A stretch of DNA of 64,000 bases from Syntrophaceae bacterium UBA2251 (GCA_002347815.1 DDXV01000064.1:34946-98945); one strand, 5' to 3'. Positions 8,039 through 16,644 are shown, numbered from the stretch's first letter. Notes: generated by a model from the letters alone, not told the origin. Program-made: numbers and translations.

Positions 8039-8749
8039 GTGCGCTTCACGGTGGACCAGGGGGCCGACAGGAACCGCCCGACGAGGAACGGGACGGGAGG
8101 CGTCGTCCGTCTAGGCGCCCAAGGGTCCGGCAGGGGCGGCTTCACGCTGGTCGAACTCATGATCGCCCTGGCCCTCGGGCTTGCCATTCTCGGCGCCATG
8201 TACGGCGTCTTCACCCTTCAGAACCGGGAGCTTGGGAACCAGGAACAGGTCGTGGACATTCAGCAGAACGCGCGGGCGGCGATCGACATCATCGGCCGGG
8301 ATATCCGGATGGCGGGTTTCAATCCGCAGCGGACGACCGGCACGTTTGGCTTTCAGCTCTCGGCCAGCGAGGATCGGGCCACGAACCAGGGCAGCGTGGC
8401 CTTTACCTGCGACGAGGACGGCGACGGGACCCTGGACGCGAACGACAAGGAGCAGATCGCCTTTCGCGTCAGCGGAGGCGTCCTTGAGCGCTACAGCATC
8501 GCGGCGGACGGGACGAAATCGTGGCAGCCGATTGTCGAGGGCATCGAGGCCCTGAATTTCACCTATACCCTGGTTGACGGGACCGTTGTGGCGAACCCGA
8601 CGTCGGCCCAGGTTCCCTCCATTGCCCAGGTGCAGATCCAGGTGACGGCGAAAACCGCCAAGCCGGATTCCTCCTACGTGGATGCGGCTCATGGCGACCA
8701 TCATCGCCGCTATACCCTGACGGCCGTCGTCGCCCCGAGGAACCTCTGA
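8039..8749 (+). CDS. PilW-like minor pilin (copy 1)
   Basis: About 236 residues from the GTG at 8039. An in-frame GTG at 7982 overlaps the previous stop but lacks a ribosome-binding site, while GGGAGGG lies about 10 bases before 8039. The prepilin site is G/FTLVELMIALALGLAILG, followed by QVVDIQQNARAAIDIIGRDIRMAGF, the PilW signature. The C-terminal domain contains DEDGDGTLDANDKEQIAF, a calcium-loop-like acidic stretch. The leader before the cleavage site is long (about 35 residues). The homologous copy 2 is at 9796. Confidence 0.88.
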   Translation: MRFTVDQGADRNRPTRNGTGGVVRLGAQGSGRGGFTLVELMIALALGLAILGAMYGVFTLQNRELGNQEQVVDIQQNARAAIDIIGRDIRMAGFNPQRTTGTFGFQLSASEDRATNQGSVAFTCDEDGDGTLDANDKEQIAFRVSGGVLERYSIAADGTKSWQPIVEGIEALNFTYTLVDGTVVANPTSAQVPSIAQVQIQVTAKTAKPDSSYVDAAHGDHHRRYTLTAVVAPRNL

Positions 8750-8824
8750 ACCCTTGTGTGAAGTCGGTCACGCTGCCGGGGTGACCTCGGCCACTCAAAG
8801 GGGCCCATCGGGCGCGAATTCCTG

Positions 8825-8854
8825 TTGACAATCGAATGTCTTCGCCCGTATTAT
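8825..8854 (+). promoter_or_regulatory. sigma70-type promoter of the second pseudopilin run
   Basis: TTGACA (8825-8830), an 18-base spacer and TATTAT (8849-8854), with transcription expected near 8861 and a 50-base leader to the GTG at 8911. It separates the first pilin pair from the downstream five-gene run. Confidence 0.6.
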
Positions 8855-8910
8855 AAACACCAGGGGCGTGCCCATGCCGTGTTCACGCGCCTGTCCGAAA
8901 AGAGGGAACC

Positions 8911-9378
8911 GTGACCAGATTCAAGAAAACAGCCCGGGGATTCACGCTCATCGAACTCATCGTCGTGATTGCGCTCATCGCCATTCTGACGGCGATCGCG
9001 GTTCCCGGTTACCAGACCTTCATGGTCCGGAGCCGTCTGAAGGGGGCGGCCAGGCAGGTCATGTCCGACCTGATGAATGCGAGAATGATGGCCGTCAGTC
9101 TGAATCAGAAGGTCAAGGTTCACATCGAAGCGGATGGGCATACCTACGAGATCTGGAGCGACGCCGACGGCAACGGGACGGTTGCCACTAATGAGGGCGT
9201 CAACATCTCGAAGGATGTCCATCAAGACTATCACGATGTCGCCTTGAGTACGACGAACGATCCGATTTTCAATCCAAGGGGTGCGGCGTCCCAGCTTGGA
9301 ACGGTCACCGTGACGAATTCAGCCGGATCGAGGGATATCACCGTGGCGATTTCCGGACGGGTGGCGGTTTCCAATTAG
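8911..9378 (+). CDS. GspH/FimT-type minor pseudopilin (copy 2)
   Basis: 155 residues starting at GTG. The leader MTRFKKTARG is followed by G/FTLIELIVVIALIAILTAIAV, then the shared body GAARQVMSDLMNARMMAVSLNQ. Residues near 80-95 (WSDADGNGTVATNEG) form an acidic DxDxxG loop that could bind calcium, as seen in some pilins. It is paralogous to the product of 7536-7985 and first in the second pilin transcription unit. Confidence 0.9.
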   Translation: MTRFKKTARGFTLIELIVVIALIAILTAIAVPGYQTFMVRSRLKGAARQVMSDLMNARMMAVSLNQKVKVHIEADGHTYEIWSDADGNGTVATNEGVNISKDVHQDYHDVALSTTNDPIFNPRGAASQLGTVTVTNSAGSRDITVAISGRVAVSN

Positions 9379-9404
9379 GAGATGCGAAAGGCGCGGCAAG
9401 CAGG

Positions 9405-9785
9405 GTGAAAAAGGCGATGACGATCTCCCGGTTGCATAAAAAGCAAGGTTTTACACTAATCGAGATCATGATTGCGATCTTCCTCCTCGTGGTCGCCATG
9501 CTGGGGGTCATTTCCGTGACCGTCATGGTCATCAAGGGGAACTCCTTCAGCAAGACGATGACCACCGCGACCACGCTGGCCGCGGACAAGATGGAGGAGT
9601 TGAAAAACACCGCCTATGCCAGTCTGGCGGACGGGACGGATACGCAGGAATCCATCTTTACCCGCACCTGGACCGTGACCGCGAACTCGCCGGCAACGGG
9701 GATGAGCACCCTGGTCGTTACGGTGGCGTGGAACTGGCAGGGGACAGGCCATAACGTGGTTCTCCGGAGCATCGTCAGTCAATAG
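9405..9785 (+). CDS. PilV-like minor pilin
   Basis: 126 residues. The leader MKKAMTISRLHKKQG precedes G/FTLIEIMIAIFLLVVAMLG, then NSFSKTMTTATTLAADKMEELKNTAYASL, typical of PilV. The start is taken as GTG at 9405; ATG at 9417 is possible. There is only one PilV in the locus although the other classes are present twice, so the first module is missing its PilV. Confidence 0.88.
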   Translation: MKKAMTISRLHKKQGFTLIEIMIAIFLLVVAMLGVISVTVMVIKGNSFSKTMTTATTLAADKMEELKNTAYASLADGTDTQESIFTRTWTVTANSPATGMSTLVVTVAWNWQGTGHNVVLRSIVSQ

Positions 9786-9795
9786 GAGCAGTGCA

Positions 9796-10458
9796 TTGCC
9801 GTATCGAATCGTGAGGAAATGTCGCGCAACAGGAATTGCATCCCGGAAAACGCCGGCGGTTCGGCACGACGCGCGCGGGTTTACCCTGATCGAGATGATG
9901 ATCGCCATGGCGATCGGCCTCGTGGTTTTGGGCGCCGCGTACAGCGTCTTCACGATTCAATACAAGACGTTTGGAAACCAGGAGGAGATCGTGGCCATGC
10001 AGCAGAGCGTGAGAGCTGGCATGGACATGATGGCCCGGGAGATCCGGATGGCGCGGTACGATCCGTCCGGGGTGAATTCCGATGCGGACACGGGGAATGA
10101 CTTCGTCGGGGTGTTCGTCGACGCGACGCAACTCGAGATCCAGGCGGACCTGGACGGCGACGGGGCCATCGACGGAACGAGCGAGGAGAACATCATCTAC
10201 GCGTTCGATTCGGCCAACAACCGGATCACCCGGAATACCGGCGGCAGCGCCCAGCCGTTCGTCGAAAATGTGGATTCCTTCTCTTTTGATTACCTGGATA
10301 GCGCCGGCGCATCCACGCTCAACGCCGCGGATGTCCGCGCGATTAGAATCACGATCACCGGCAGGACGGCCAAGCCCGATCCGGCCTATTCCACCAATGG
10401 CGGTTACCGGACGTACACGCTGACGTCCGTCGTGACGGCCAGAAATCTTGCCATCTGA
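9796..10458 (+). CDS. PilW-like minor pilin (copy 2)
   Basis: 220 residues with a TTG start at 9796, supported by GGAG eight bases upstream. The prepilin site G/FTLIEMMIAMAIGLVVLG is followed by EEIVAMQQSVRAGMDMMAREIRMARYDP. The body carries DLDGDGAIDGTSEENIIYAF, an acidic calcium-loop-like stretch also present in copy 1. It ends TYTLTSVVTARNLAI, closely matching the end of copy 1 (YTLTAVVAPRNL), so the two are clear paralogs. Confidence 0.9.
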   Translation: MPYRIVRKCRATGIASRKTPAVRHDARGFTLIEMMIAMAIGLVVLGAAYSVFTIQYKTFGNQEEIVAMQQSVRAGMDMMAREIRMARYDPSGVNSDADTGNDFVGVFVDATQLEIQADLDGDGAIDGTSEENIIYAFDSANNRITRNTGGSAQPFVENVDSFSFDYLDSAGASTLNAADVRAIRITITGRTAKPDPAYSTNGGYRTYTLTSVVTARNLAI

Positions 10459-10476
10459 AAGGCAGGGGAGGTCAGC

Positions 10477-11568
10477 ATGGCGCAGCTCATCGAACCCCGC
10501 AAGGAAGTGCGGCATACCGACGAACGGGGCATGGTCCTCGTGGTCGTGCTGCTCCTGACGGCCGTCCTCGTGCTGCTCGGTTCGACGGCCGTGATCATGA
10601 GCACGACGGACATGAAGATCAGCGCGAACTACAAGGCCGGCACCCAGGCCTTTTACGAGGCCGAGGCGGGGGTGGAGCAGGTTATCTGGCACCTGCGGAA
10701 CAACGTGGTCGCCTATCCCACGGCCGGGTCTCCCACAAGCACAATAAACGTAACCTGTCCGGCTGGCTTCAGCTTCAACCCCTCGGTGACGCTCCACTAT
10801 GTGGCGCCCTACCGGTACCGGTTCCAGATGACCGGCATCGGGACCAACAACACCTCGAAGACGATCGAGGCCCGCATCCGGAAGATTCCTCCGTCTACCA
10901 CGAGCGCGGACGGCGCGGTGGCCATGTACGGCGGCGGGCCCGCGGTTGACTTTAAGCATGGCACGGGTGGCGGCTATGCGATCGACGGCCATGATTACCC
11001 GGTGCCGGCCGATCCGAACTGCAATGGCAGCGCCTGCGACACGACGGCGGACAGTTCACTGCCGACCAAGCCGGGCCTCTACACCGTCATGACCCCGACC
11101 GTCACGGGAAATGTTTCCGCCCACCTGGGAGGGAGTCCCACGCAGACCCTGGGGCCCAGCCGGGAGACGGAATACAATAATTTCGTCAACAACGTCCTGA
11201 CGAATAACCTGTATCAGACCACGCTGGGCACGCGGGACAATCCCGCCGTCACGGTCATTCCGAATGGCGCCACGTTGAACGGTTCGGGGAACGGCGCGGG
11301 CATCATCATCGTCGATAACGGGGGTGAACTCCAGATCAACGGCAATTTCGAGTTCGAAGGGCTGGTTATCCTGAGGGGGACCGGCCGGGTTTTCGGCAGC
11401 GGAACCGGCAATATTTACGGTTCCATGATCACGATCGGCCACGAGAGCAAGCTGATCGACCTGACCGGCAGCATCAACCTGTTTTACAGTTCCACGGCCC
11501 TGAGCAACCTGCAGAACATCAATTCGGTCACCACGCTCGAGCGGACGGCCTGGCGGGATGTTTTCTAA
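10477..11568 (+). CDS. PilX-like minor pilin with large C-terminal domain (copy 2)
   Basis: 363 residues with a GGGGAGGTC ribosome-binding site. ERGMVLVVVLLLTAVLVLLGSTAVIM forms the N-terminal helix, then TTDMKISANYKAGTQAFYEAEAGVEQV, the PilX pattern. The C-terminal region has repeated short strands (GIIIVDNGGELQINGNFEF, GRVFGSGTGNIYGSMITI) suggesting a beta-helix, and ends FYSSTALSNL...TAWRDVF, paralleling copy 1. It is the last gene of the pilin run and convergent with PADWW paralog 2 at 28 bases distance, exactly as copy 1 is with paralog 1. Confidence 0.82.
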   Translation: MAQLIEPRKEVRHTDERGMVLVVVLLLTAVLVLLGSTAVIMSTTDMKISANYKAGTQAFYEAEAGVEQVIWHLRNNVVAYPTAGSPTSTINVTCPAGFSFNPSVTLHYVAPYRYRFQMTGIGTNNTSKTIEARIRKIPPSTTSADGAVAMYGGGPAVDFKHGTGGGYAIDGHDYPVPADPNCNGSACDTTADSSLPTKPGLYTVMTPTVTGNVSAHLGGSPTQTLGPSRETEYNNFVNNVLTNNLYQTTLGTRDNPAVTVIPNGATLNGSGNGAGIIIVDNGGELQINGNFEFEGLVILRGTGRVFGSGTGNIYGSMITIGHESKLIDLTGSINLFYSSTALSNLQNINSVTTLERTAWRDVF

Positions 11569-11571
11569 AGG

Positions 11572-11593
11572 GGGGAGGCGGCTGCGCCTTCCC
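11572..11593. terminator. hairpin between convergent pilX-like and PADWW genes
   Basis: A 9-bp stem GGGGAGGCG / CGCCTTCCC (one G-T pair) with a GCTG loop in the 27-base gap between the two convergent genes. It lacks a T-run, so it may be a weak bidirectional terminator. Confidence 0.4.
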
Positions 11594-11595
11594 GT

Positions 11596-12183
11596 TTACG
11601 GTTCCGCCGGCTCTTCCCTGCCGATCCCTTCCCACCAGTCGGCGGGCAGGACGCCGTTGTTGCCTTCCTTCAGTTCGTCGGTCAGACGGTACATTTCATC
11701 GGAGATCCGGCGGTTTTCCGCCGTTGCCTCCTCCTTGGCGCCAGGATCGTTATTTGCCGTGGCCTTCTTCATCCGCGCCAGCGTCCGGTTCAGGTCCGTC
11801 TTGAGCTTGGCCATCCTGTCCTGATAGGCCTTCACATCGACTTGCTTTGCCGGAGGTTTGGGGAGCGCCGCGCCGCTCTCAACGTTGGCCGGAGACGAGG
11901 GGCTTTTTTCGGCCTTCTCCGCGGTATCGGCGGGGATCGGCGCCTTTGTTTCCTGGACGACGCCTGTGGTCATGGCGGTTTTTTCTATGTGACGCACCAT
12001 GTTTTTCTCGACTCCCGCGATACCGTCGCCCACGTAGAACTTCCATTCCCCGCTTTCCTCCCAGCAGAGGGGCGTCCAGATCCGGCCGCCGCTCTCGAGG
12101 CGGATCAGGCAGGCGGCGTCGGCGAAGACGGGGAGGATCAGGACCGAAACGACGACGGACATCCGGAGGAGATACTTTCTCAT
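11596..12183 (-). CDS. secreted coiled-coil protein with C-terminal GVLPADWW motif (paralog 2)
   Basis: 195 residues of unknown function. A signal peptide (MRKYLLRMSVVVSVLILPVFADA) is followed by a short domain with CLIRLESGGRIWTPLCWEESGEWKFYVGDG, a linker, a charged helical region and the ending YRLTDELKEGNNGVLPADWWEG. It shares the last part and the overall layout with the 6748-7314 product. The two cysteines in the N-terminal domain (CLIRL, PLCW) are specific to this copy and could form a disulfide. It is positioned convergently to the second PilX-like gene. Confidence 0.8.
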   Translation of the reverse strand: MRKYLLRMSVVVSVLILPVFADAACLIRLESGGRIWTPLCWEESGEWKFYVGDGIAGVEKNMVRHIEKTAMTTGVVQETKAPIPADTAEKAEKSPSSPANVESGAALPKPPAKQVDVKAYQDRMAKLKTDLNRTLARMKKATANNDPGAKEEATAENRRISDEMYRLTDELKEGNNGVLPADWWEGIGREEPAEP

Positions 12184-12219
12184 GGCGGGCCTTCCTTTTT
12201 GAATAAGGACTTTGCACGC

Positions 12220-12249
12220 ATCTTAAAGAAAACTCTCCTCGAATGTCAA
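12220..12249 (-). promoter_or_regulatory. sigma70-type promoter of PADWW paralog 2
   Basis: Minus-strand TTGACA (12249-12244), an 18-base spacer and TAAGAT (12225-12220), about 37 bases upstream of the start codon. It parallels the separate promoter of paralog 1. Confidence 0.5.
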
Positions 12250-12328
12250 ACCGTTTTTCAACGGTTTATCGGCGCGTTTGCGGAACGCGGCGAGAGGCCC
12301 CGGACAGCGGCCCCGCGTGCAAAAATCC

Positions 12329-12355
12329 TTGACTTGAAAGGGGCATCCGTATTAG
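12329..12355 (+). promoter_or_regulatory. possible promoter of the small cysteine-rich gene
   Basis: TTGACT (12329-12334) and TATTAG (12350-12355) with a short 15-base spacer, about 50 bases before the start codon at 12403. The spacing is suboptimal. Confidence 0.35.
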
Positions 12356-12402
12356 TGTGGCGCCGCCCGTCGGGGGAATCTTCAAGAAGGGGGTATTGCA
12401 TC

Positions 12403-12576
12403 ATGGCCATGGATCGAAGGTACTGCGCCATCTGCGCCTGGAGAGGGACCTGTCAGAAAAAATTCAGCGTGTCCACGGATGCGACCGGGCAGGTCCACTG
12501 CGCCGATTACTCCCGGGACCTTGCCATCAAGGACAAGGATATCGACGAGGCGGTGAAAAAGGAACGTGAGGGATAG
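12403..12576 (+). CDS. small cysteine-rich hypothetical protein
   Basis: 57 residues: MAMDRRYCAICAWRGTCQKKF then FSVSTDATGQVHCADYSRDL and a charged C-terminus. The four cysteines, spaced C-x2-C-x5-C-x16-C, could hold a metal or Fe-S site, but no function is known to me. AAGGGGG lies about 9 bases before the ATG and a strong terminator follows 33 bases after the stop, so it is a real monocistronic gene despite its size. Confidence 0.72.
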   Translation: MAMDRRYCAICAWRGTCQKKFSVSTDATGQVHCADYSRDLAIKDKDIDEAVKKEREG

Positions 12577-12608
12577 CCCGTCCGCCCTCAGCACCGTAGG
12601 ACAGCGAG

Positions 12609-12655
12609 GTGACAAGTAACAGCCGGGATTGGAGGGTTACTTGTCACTTTTTTTT
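12609..12655 (+). terminator. strong intrinsic terminator
   Basis: A perfect 12-bp stem GTGACAAGTAAC / GTTACTTGTCAC (12609-12620 and 12636-12647) followed by eight T residues. It ends the small cysteine-rich transcript and isolates argS. Confidence 0.9.
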
Positions 12656-12749
12656 GATCGAAACGGGACGATGCGGGTCGCGGCGGACCCCATTGGGCAG
12701 ACTCGGGGTGGCCGCAGGGCTGTTGATGAGACCGGCAAGAGCTTAGGAT

Positions 12750-14414
12750 ATGAAGAAACGGCTGGAACGGATGGTCGGGGAGGCCCTTGCGGCGTGCATG
12801 GAGAAGGGCACGCTTGCGGCGGCGGAACTCCCCGCGGTGGAGATCGAACTCACCAAGGACGCCGTGCACGGCGATTACGCCACGAACGCGGCCATGATGC
12901 TGGCCTCGCGCCTGAAGATGAACCCGCGGCGGATCGCCGAGGCCCTGATCGCGGAGCTGGACGATCCCGGGGGCGTCGTCGCCCGGACGGAAATCGCCGG
13001 CCCCGGCTTCATCAATTTCTTCATCCGCGAGGGGTTCTGGGCGACGCTCCTGGAGGCCGTGGAGCGCGAGGGGGCGGGCTACGGCCGGCTCGACTTCGGC
13101 GCCGGAAGGCGCGTTCAGGTGGAGTTCGTCAGCGCCAATCCCACGGGCCCCCTGCACATCGGCCACGCCCGGGGGGCGGTGGTGGGCGACGCCGTCGCCG
13201 CGGTCCTCGCCGCCTGCGGCTATGCGGTCGAGCGGGAATACTACATCAACGACGCGGGCAACCAGATGCACAACCTAGGCCGGTCGGTCCTCGCCCGCTG
13301 CCGGGAGCTGGCCGGCGGGGACGCGCCGTTTCCGGAGAACGGCTATCAGGGCGAGTACATCCGGGAACTGGCGCGGGAGGTCCTCGCGCGGGAGGGCCGG
13401 CGCTGTCTCGACGAGGCGGAAGGGGAGGCCATCCCCCGCCTGACGGACCATGCCGGCGGGGTCATCCTCGACGGGATCAAGGACGACCTGAAGGCCTTCG
13501 GGATCGTCTTCGACCGCTACTTCAGCGAGCGGACCCTCTACGAGAACGACGGCGTGGCGAAGCTTCTGGCGGCGCTCGAGGCCCAGGGCTTCATCTACCG
13601 CGAGGACGGCACCCTGTGGTTCAGGACGACGGCCTTCGGCGACGAGAAGGACCGGGTCGTCATCCGCCAGAACGGGGCGCCCACGTACTTCGCCGCCGAC
13701 ATCGCCTACCACCGGAACAAGTTCGAGCGCGGCTTCGACACGGTGATCGACGTCTGGGGCGCGGACCACCACGGCTACATCCCCCGCATGCTCGCGGGCG
13801 TCCAGGCCCTGGGGTACGCGAAGGAGGCCCTGCAGGTTATCCTCGTCCAGCTCGTCAACCTCCTCAGGGACGGCAAGCCCGTGGCCATGTCCACGCGCTC
13901 GGGCGAGTTCGTCACCCTGCGTCAGGTGGTCGACGAGGTCGGACGGGACGCGGCGCGCTACAACTTCCTCATGCGGCGCTCCGACAGCCACCTGGATTTT
14001 GACCTCGAGGTGGCGAAACGCCAGTCGAACGACAACCCGGTCTATTACGTCCAGTACGCCCACGCGCGGATCTGCAGCATCCTGAAAACGGCCGCCGAAA
14101 AAGGCGTGGCCGTGCCGGCCTACGGACAGGCGGCCCTGGAACGCCTGACGCTCCCGGAGGAGGCGGCCCTGATCAAGACCCTGATCCGCCTGCCGGAGGT
14201 GATTGAAGGGGCGGCGCGGAACCTGGAACCCCACCGCCTGACCTTCTATCTCAACGGGCTGGCGGGCCTGTTTCACAGCTATTACAACAAAAACAAGGTG
14301 GTCTCCGAGGACGGGGACCTCTCCGGGGCGCGCCTCTTTCTCGTCCGGGCGGTCCGGACCGTGCTGGTGAACGTCCTGGGGCTCCTGGGGGTGTCGGCGC
14401 CGGAGCGCATGTAG
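12750..14414 (+). CDS. argS: arginyl-tRNA synthetase
   Basis: 554 residues. It has the N-terminal ArgRS-specific domain, the class I signature HIGHARG after VEFVSANPTGPL, the INDAGNQMHNLG segment and MSTRSGEFVTL at the KMSKS position. The C-terminal anticodon-binding domain contains YYVQYAHARICSI. It charges tRNA-Arg. A KMSKS loop without canonical lysines is usual for ArgRS. Length is normal. It heads a plus-strand run with the SPOR gene and ffh. Confidence 0.97.
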   Translation: MKKRLERMVGEALAACMEKGTLAAAELPAVEIELTKDAVHGDYATNAAMMLASRLKMNPRRIAEALIAELDDPGGVVARTEIAGPGFINFFIREGFWATLLEAVEREGAGYGRLDFGAGRRVQVEFVSANPTGPLHIGHARGAVVGDAVAAVLAACGYAVEREYYINDAGNQMHNLGRSVLARCRELAGGDAPFPENGYQGEYIRELAREVLAREGRRCLDEAEGEAIPRLTDHAGGVILDGIKDDLKAFGIVFDRYFSERTLYENDGVAKLLAALEAQGFIYREDGTLWFRTTAFGDEKDRVVIRQNGAPTYFAADIAYHRNKFERGFDTVIDVWGADHHGYIPRMLAGVQALGYAKEALQVILVQLVNLLRDGKPVAMSTRSGEFVTLRQVVDEVGRDAARYNFLMRRSDSHLDFDLEVAKRQSNDNPVYYVQYAHARICSILKTAAEKGVAVPAYGQAALERLTLPEEAALIKTLIRLPEVIEGAARNLEPHRLTFYLNGLAGLFHSYYNKNKVVSEDGDLSGARLFLVRAVRTVLVNVLGLLGVSAPERM

Positions 14415-14491
14415 AGCAGGGCGGGGATTGCGCCCTGTTTTCCATGAAAGGAGGGGCGCCGTGCCCGATTGTTTCCGAACGGCGGTGGCGC

Positions 14492-15298
14492 ATGGTCGCA
14501 AAGAACCGGAAGCAATTTGAAGTCAAACTGGGAAAGACGGGGTTTTCGCTCCTGGCCTTCGGCATGGCGGCCGGGCTCTTCGCGACCTTTCTTTTCGGGG
14601 TGACGGTCGGGAAGAACATCGACACCTATCCCGCGGCGATCACCGGCTATCTCCCCGGCATCGTGGGGGAATGGCTGGGATGGAAGGCGCCGCCGGCGCC
14701 GGTCGCGCTCGGCGAGGCGAAGAAGGAGAACGCCCCCCCGGGACAAGACGATATCGGCCTGACGTTTTACGACACCCTGAGTAAGGGAAAGGACGACATC
14801 ATCCTCCAGCGTCCCGGCGTCCCGGCGCCGCCGGCATCTCTGCCCGCGGCCGCGTCTCCGGCAGCCAAGGTCCCCGCGACGGCGGGCCAAACGCAGCCGT
14901 CAGCCGGCGTGAAACCGCCCGTGTCGTCCCAGGCGCGCCATCCGGCGCCGACGCCCACCCCCGCCGCACAGAAGGCGACGCTGCCGGGTGCGGCGAGCGT
15001 TCCCGGTGCGGCCAAACCCGCGCCGGCGGGGCCCGCGGAGAAGCCGGTCGCGGGAAAGGATAGGTTTCTGGTGCAGCTCGTCTCCTACCAGGAGAAGGCC
15101 AAGGCGGAGCAGTTGAACAAGAAACTGGCGGCCCTGGGGTATCGGGCCCGCGTGGAGGCGGTCGAGGTGCCCGGCAAGGGGACCTGGTACCGCGTGGCGT
15201 TGAGCGGGTTCGACAGTGTCGAGAGCGCGAAACAGGCGTCCGCCGCCGTGTCGACCAAGGTCCCCGGCGTCCAGGGCGTCGTCCGTCGGGAAAAATAA
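14492..15298 (+). CDS. SPOR-domain inner-membrane protein
   Basis: About 268 residues: cytoplasmic MVAKNRKQFEVKLGKTG, one membrane helix (FSLLAFGMAAGLFATFLFGVTV), a long Pro/Ala-rich periplasmic linker, and a C-terminal SPOR domain of about 75 residues beginning FLVQLVSYQEKAKAEQLNKKL. SPOR domains bind denuded glycan strands at the division septum. The start is uncertain. ATG at 14492 gives the usual short cytoplasmic tail, and ATG at 14444 adds 16 residues. A strong GGAGGGG at 14450 fits neither well. The gene follows argS, a common deltaproteobacterial arrangement. Confidence 0.85.
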   Translation: MVAKNRKQFEVKLGKTGFSLLAFGMAAGLFATFLFGVTVGKNIDTYPAAITGYLPGIVGEWLGWKAPPAPVALGEAKKENAPPGQDDIGLTFYDTLSKGKDDIILQRPGVPAPPASLPAAASPAAKVPATAGQTQPSAGVKPPVSSQARHPAPTPTPAAQKATLPGAASVPGAAKPAPAGPAEKPVAGKDRFLVQLVSYQEKAKAEQLNKKLAALGYRARVEAVEVPGKGTWYRVALSGFDSVESAKQASAAVSTKVPGVQGVVRREK

Positions 15299-15309
15299 GC
15301 AGGTCAACG

Positions 15310-16644
15310 ATGTTCGAGAGTCTTTCGGAAAAACTGGACGGCATCTTCAAAAAGCTCAAGGGCCGCGGACGGCTGGACGAGGAGAACATCCAGTCCGCCC
15401 TGAAGGAGATCCGCATGGCCCTGCTCGAGGCGGATGTCAACTTCAAGGTGGTCAAGGATTTCATCGAGGAGGTCCGCGTACGGGCCGTCGGCCAGGAGGT
15501 CGTGGACAGCATCACCCCCGGCCAGCAAGTCGTCAAGATCGTCCACGACCGGCTGATCGAGCTCATGGGCGGCGGCACGAGCCAGCTCCGCTTCGGCAAC
15601 CGCATCCCCGCCCCGATCATGCTCGTCGGCCTCCAGGGCTGCGGCAAGACCACGACGGCCGTGAAGCTGGCGCGCCTGCTCGCCGCGCAGGGCAAGCGCA
15701 CCTACCTGGTCTCCGCGGACGTGTACCGGCCCGCCGCCATGGAGCAGCTCCGGGTGATGGGCGAGAAGATCGGCGCCGGGATCTTCGCCGCCGGAGAAGA
15801 ACGCGACCCGGTGAGAATCTGCGTGCAGGCCGTCGAGGAGGCCCGACGCCAGGGCTACGAGGCGGTCATCGTCGATACGGCGGGGCGCCTCCACATCGAC
15901 GCGGCGATGATGGACGAACTGAAGCGGATCCGGGAGATCGTCACCCCCTCGGAGATCCTCTTCGTCGCCGACGCCATGACGGGTCAGGAAGCCGTCAACG
16001 TCGCGAAGAAGTTCGACGAACTGCTCGGCATCGACGGCGTCATCATGACGAAGATGGACGGCGACGCCCGGGGCGGCGCGGCCCTGTCGCTCAAGGCCGT
16101 CATCGGCAAGCCCATCAAATTCGTCGGCGTGGGCGAGAAGATCGACGCCCTCGAGGTCTTCCATCCGGACCGCATGGCCTCGCGCATCCTGGGGATGGGC
16201 GACATCGTCACGCTGGTGGAGAAGGCCCAGGCGACGGTGGACGAAAAGGAGGCCCGCGAGCTCGAACGGAAGATCCGCAAAAACGAGTTCACCCTGGAGG
16301 ACTTCCGCGATCAGCTCCGGCAGATCAAAAAGATGGGGTCGCTGACGGACATCCTCGGCATGATCCCCGGCCTGAGCAAGGTCAAGGGCCTGAAGGACGT
16401 GACCCCCGACGAGCGGGAACTGGTTCGCGTGGGGGCCATCATCGACTCCATGACCCGCGCCGAGCGCCTCAACTACCTGCTCATCGACGGCTCCCGGCGC
16501 AAGCGCATCGCCCGGGGCAGCGGCACGTCCGTCCAGGACGTCAACCGCCTGATCAAGAACTACATCGACATGCGCAAGATGATGAAGCGGATGACGGGCA
16601 AGGGGGGCTTGAAGGCCCTGAAGCGCGGTAATTTCCCCTTTTAA
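15310..16644 (+). CDS. ffh: signal recognition particle protein Ffh
   Basis: 444 residues. The N domain is followed by the GTPase G domain with GLQGCGKTTTAVKLA, DTAGRLHID and the TKMDGDARGG motif, then a methionine-rich M domain (DILGMIPGLSKVKGL, MRKMMKRMTGKGG) that binds 4.5S RNA and signal sequences. It directs nascent membrane proteins to FtsY. The gene starts 11 bases after the SPOR gene stop and is followed by the ribosomal/tRNA-modification run rpsP-khpA-rimM-trmD-rplS. Confidence 0.98.
   Translation: MFESLSEKLDGIFKKLKGRGRLDEENIQSALKEIRMALLEADVNFKVVKDFIEEVRVRAVGQEVVDSITPGQQVVKIVHDRLIELMGGGTSQLRFGNRIPAPIMLVGLQGCGKTTTAVKLARLLAAQGKRTYLVSADVYRPAAMEQLRVMGEKIGAGIFAAGEERDPVRICVQAVEEARRQGYEAVIVDTAGRLHIDAAMMDELKRIREIVTPSEILFVADAMTGQEAVNVAKKFDELLGIDGVIMTKMDGDARGGAALSLKAVIGKPIKFVGVGEKIDALEVFHPDRMASRILGMGDIVTLVEKAQATVDEKEARELERKIRKNEFTLEDFRDQLRQIKKMGSLTDILGMIPGLSKVKGLKDVTPDERELVRVGAIIDSMTRAERLNYLLIDGSRRKRIARGSGTSVQDVNRLIKNYIDMRKMMKRMTGKGGLKALKRGNFPF

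Noticed and set aside
14444..14530. Short frame from GTG 14461 after a strong GGAGGGG site
   Set aside because: Only 19 codons, no conservation expected, and it overlaps the SPOR gene start; more likely the site serves the SPOR gene loosely or is coincidental.
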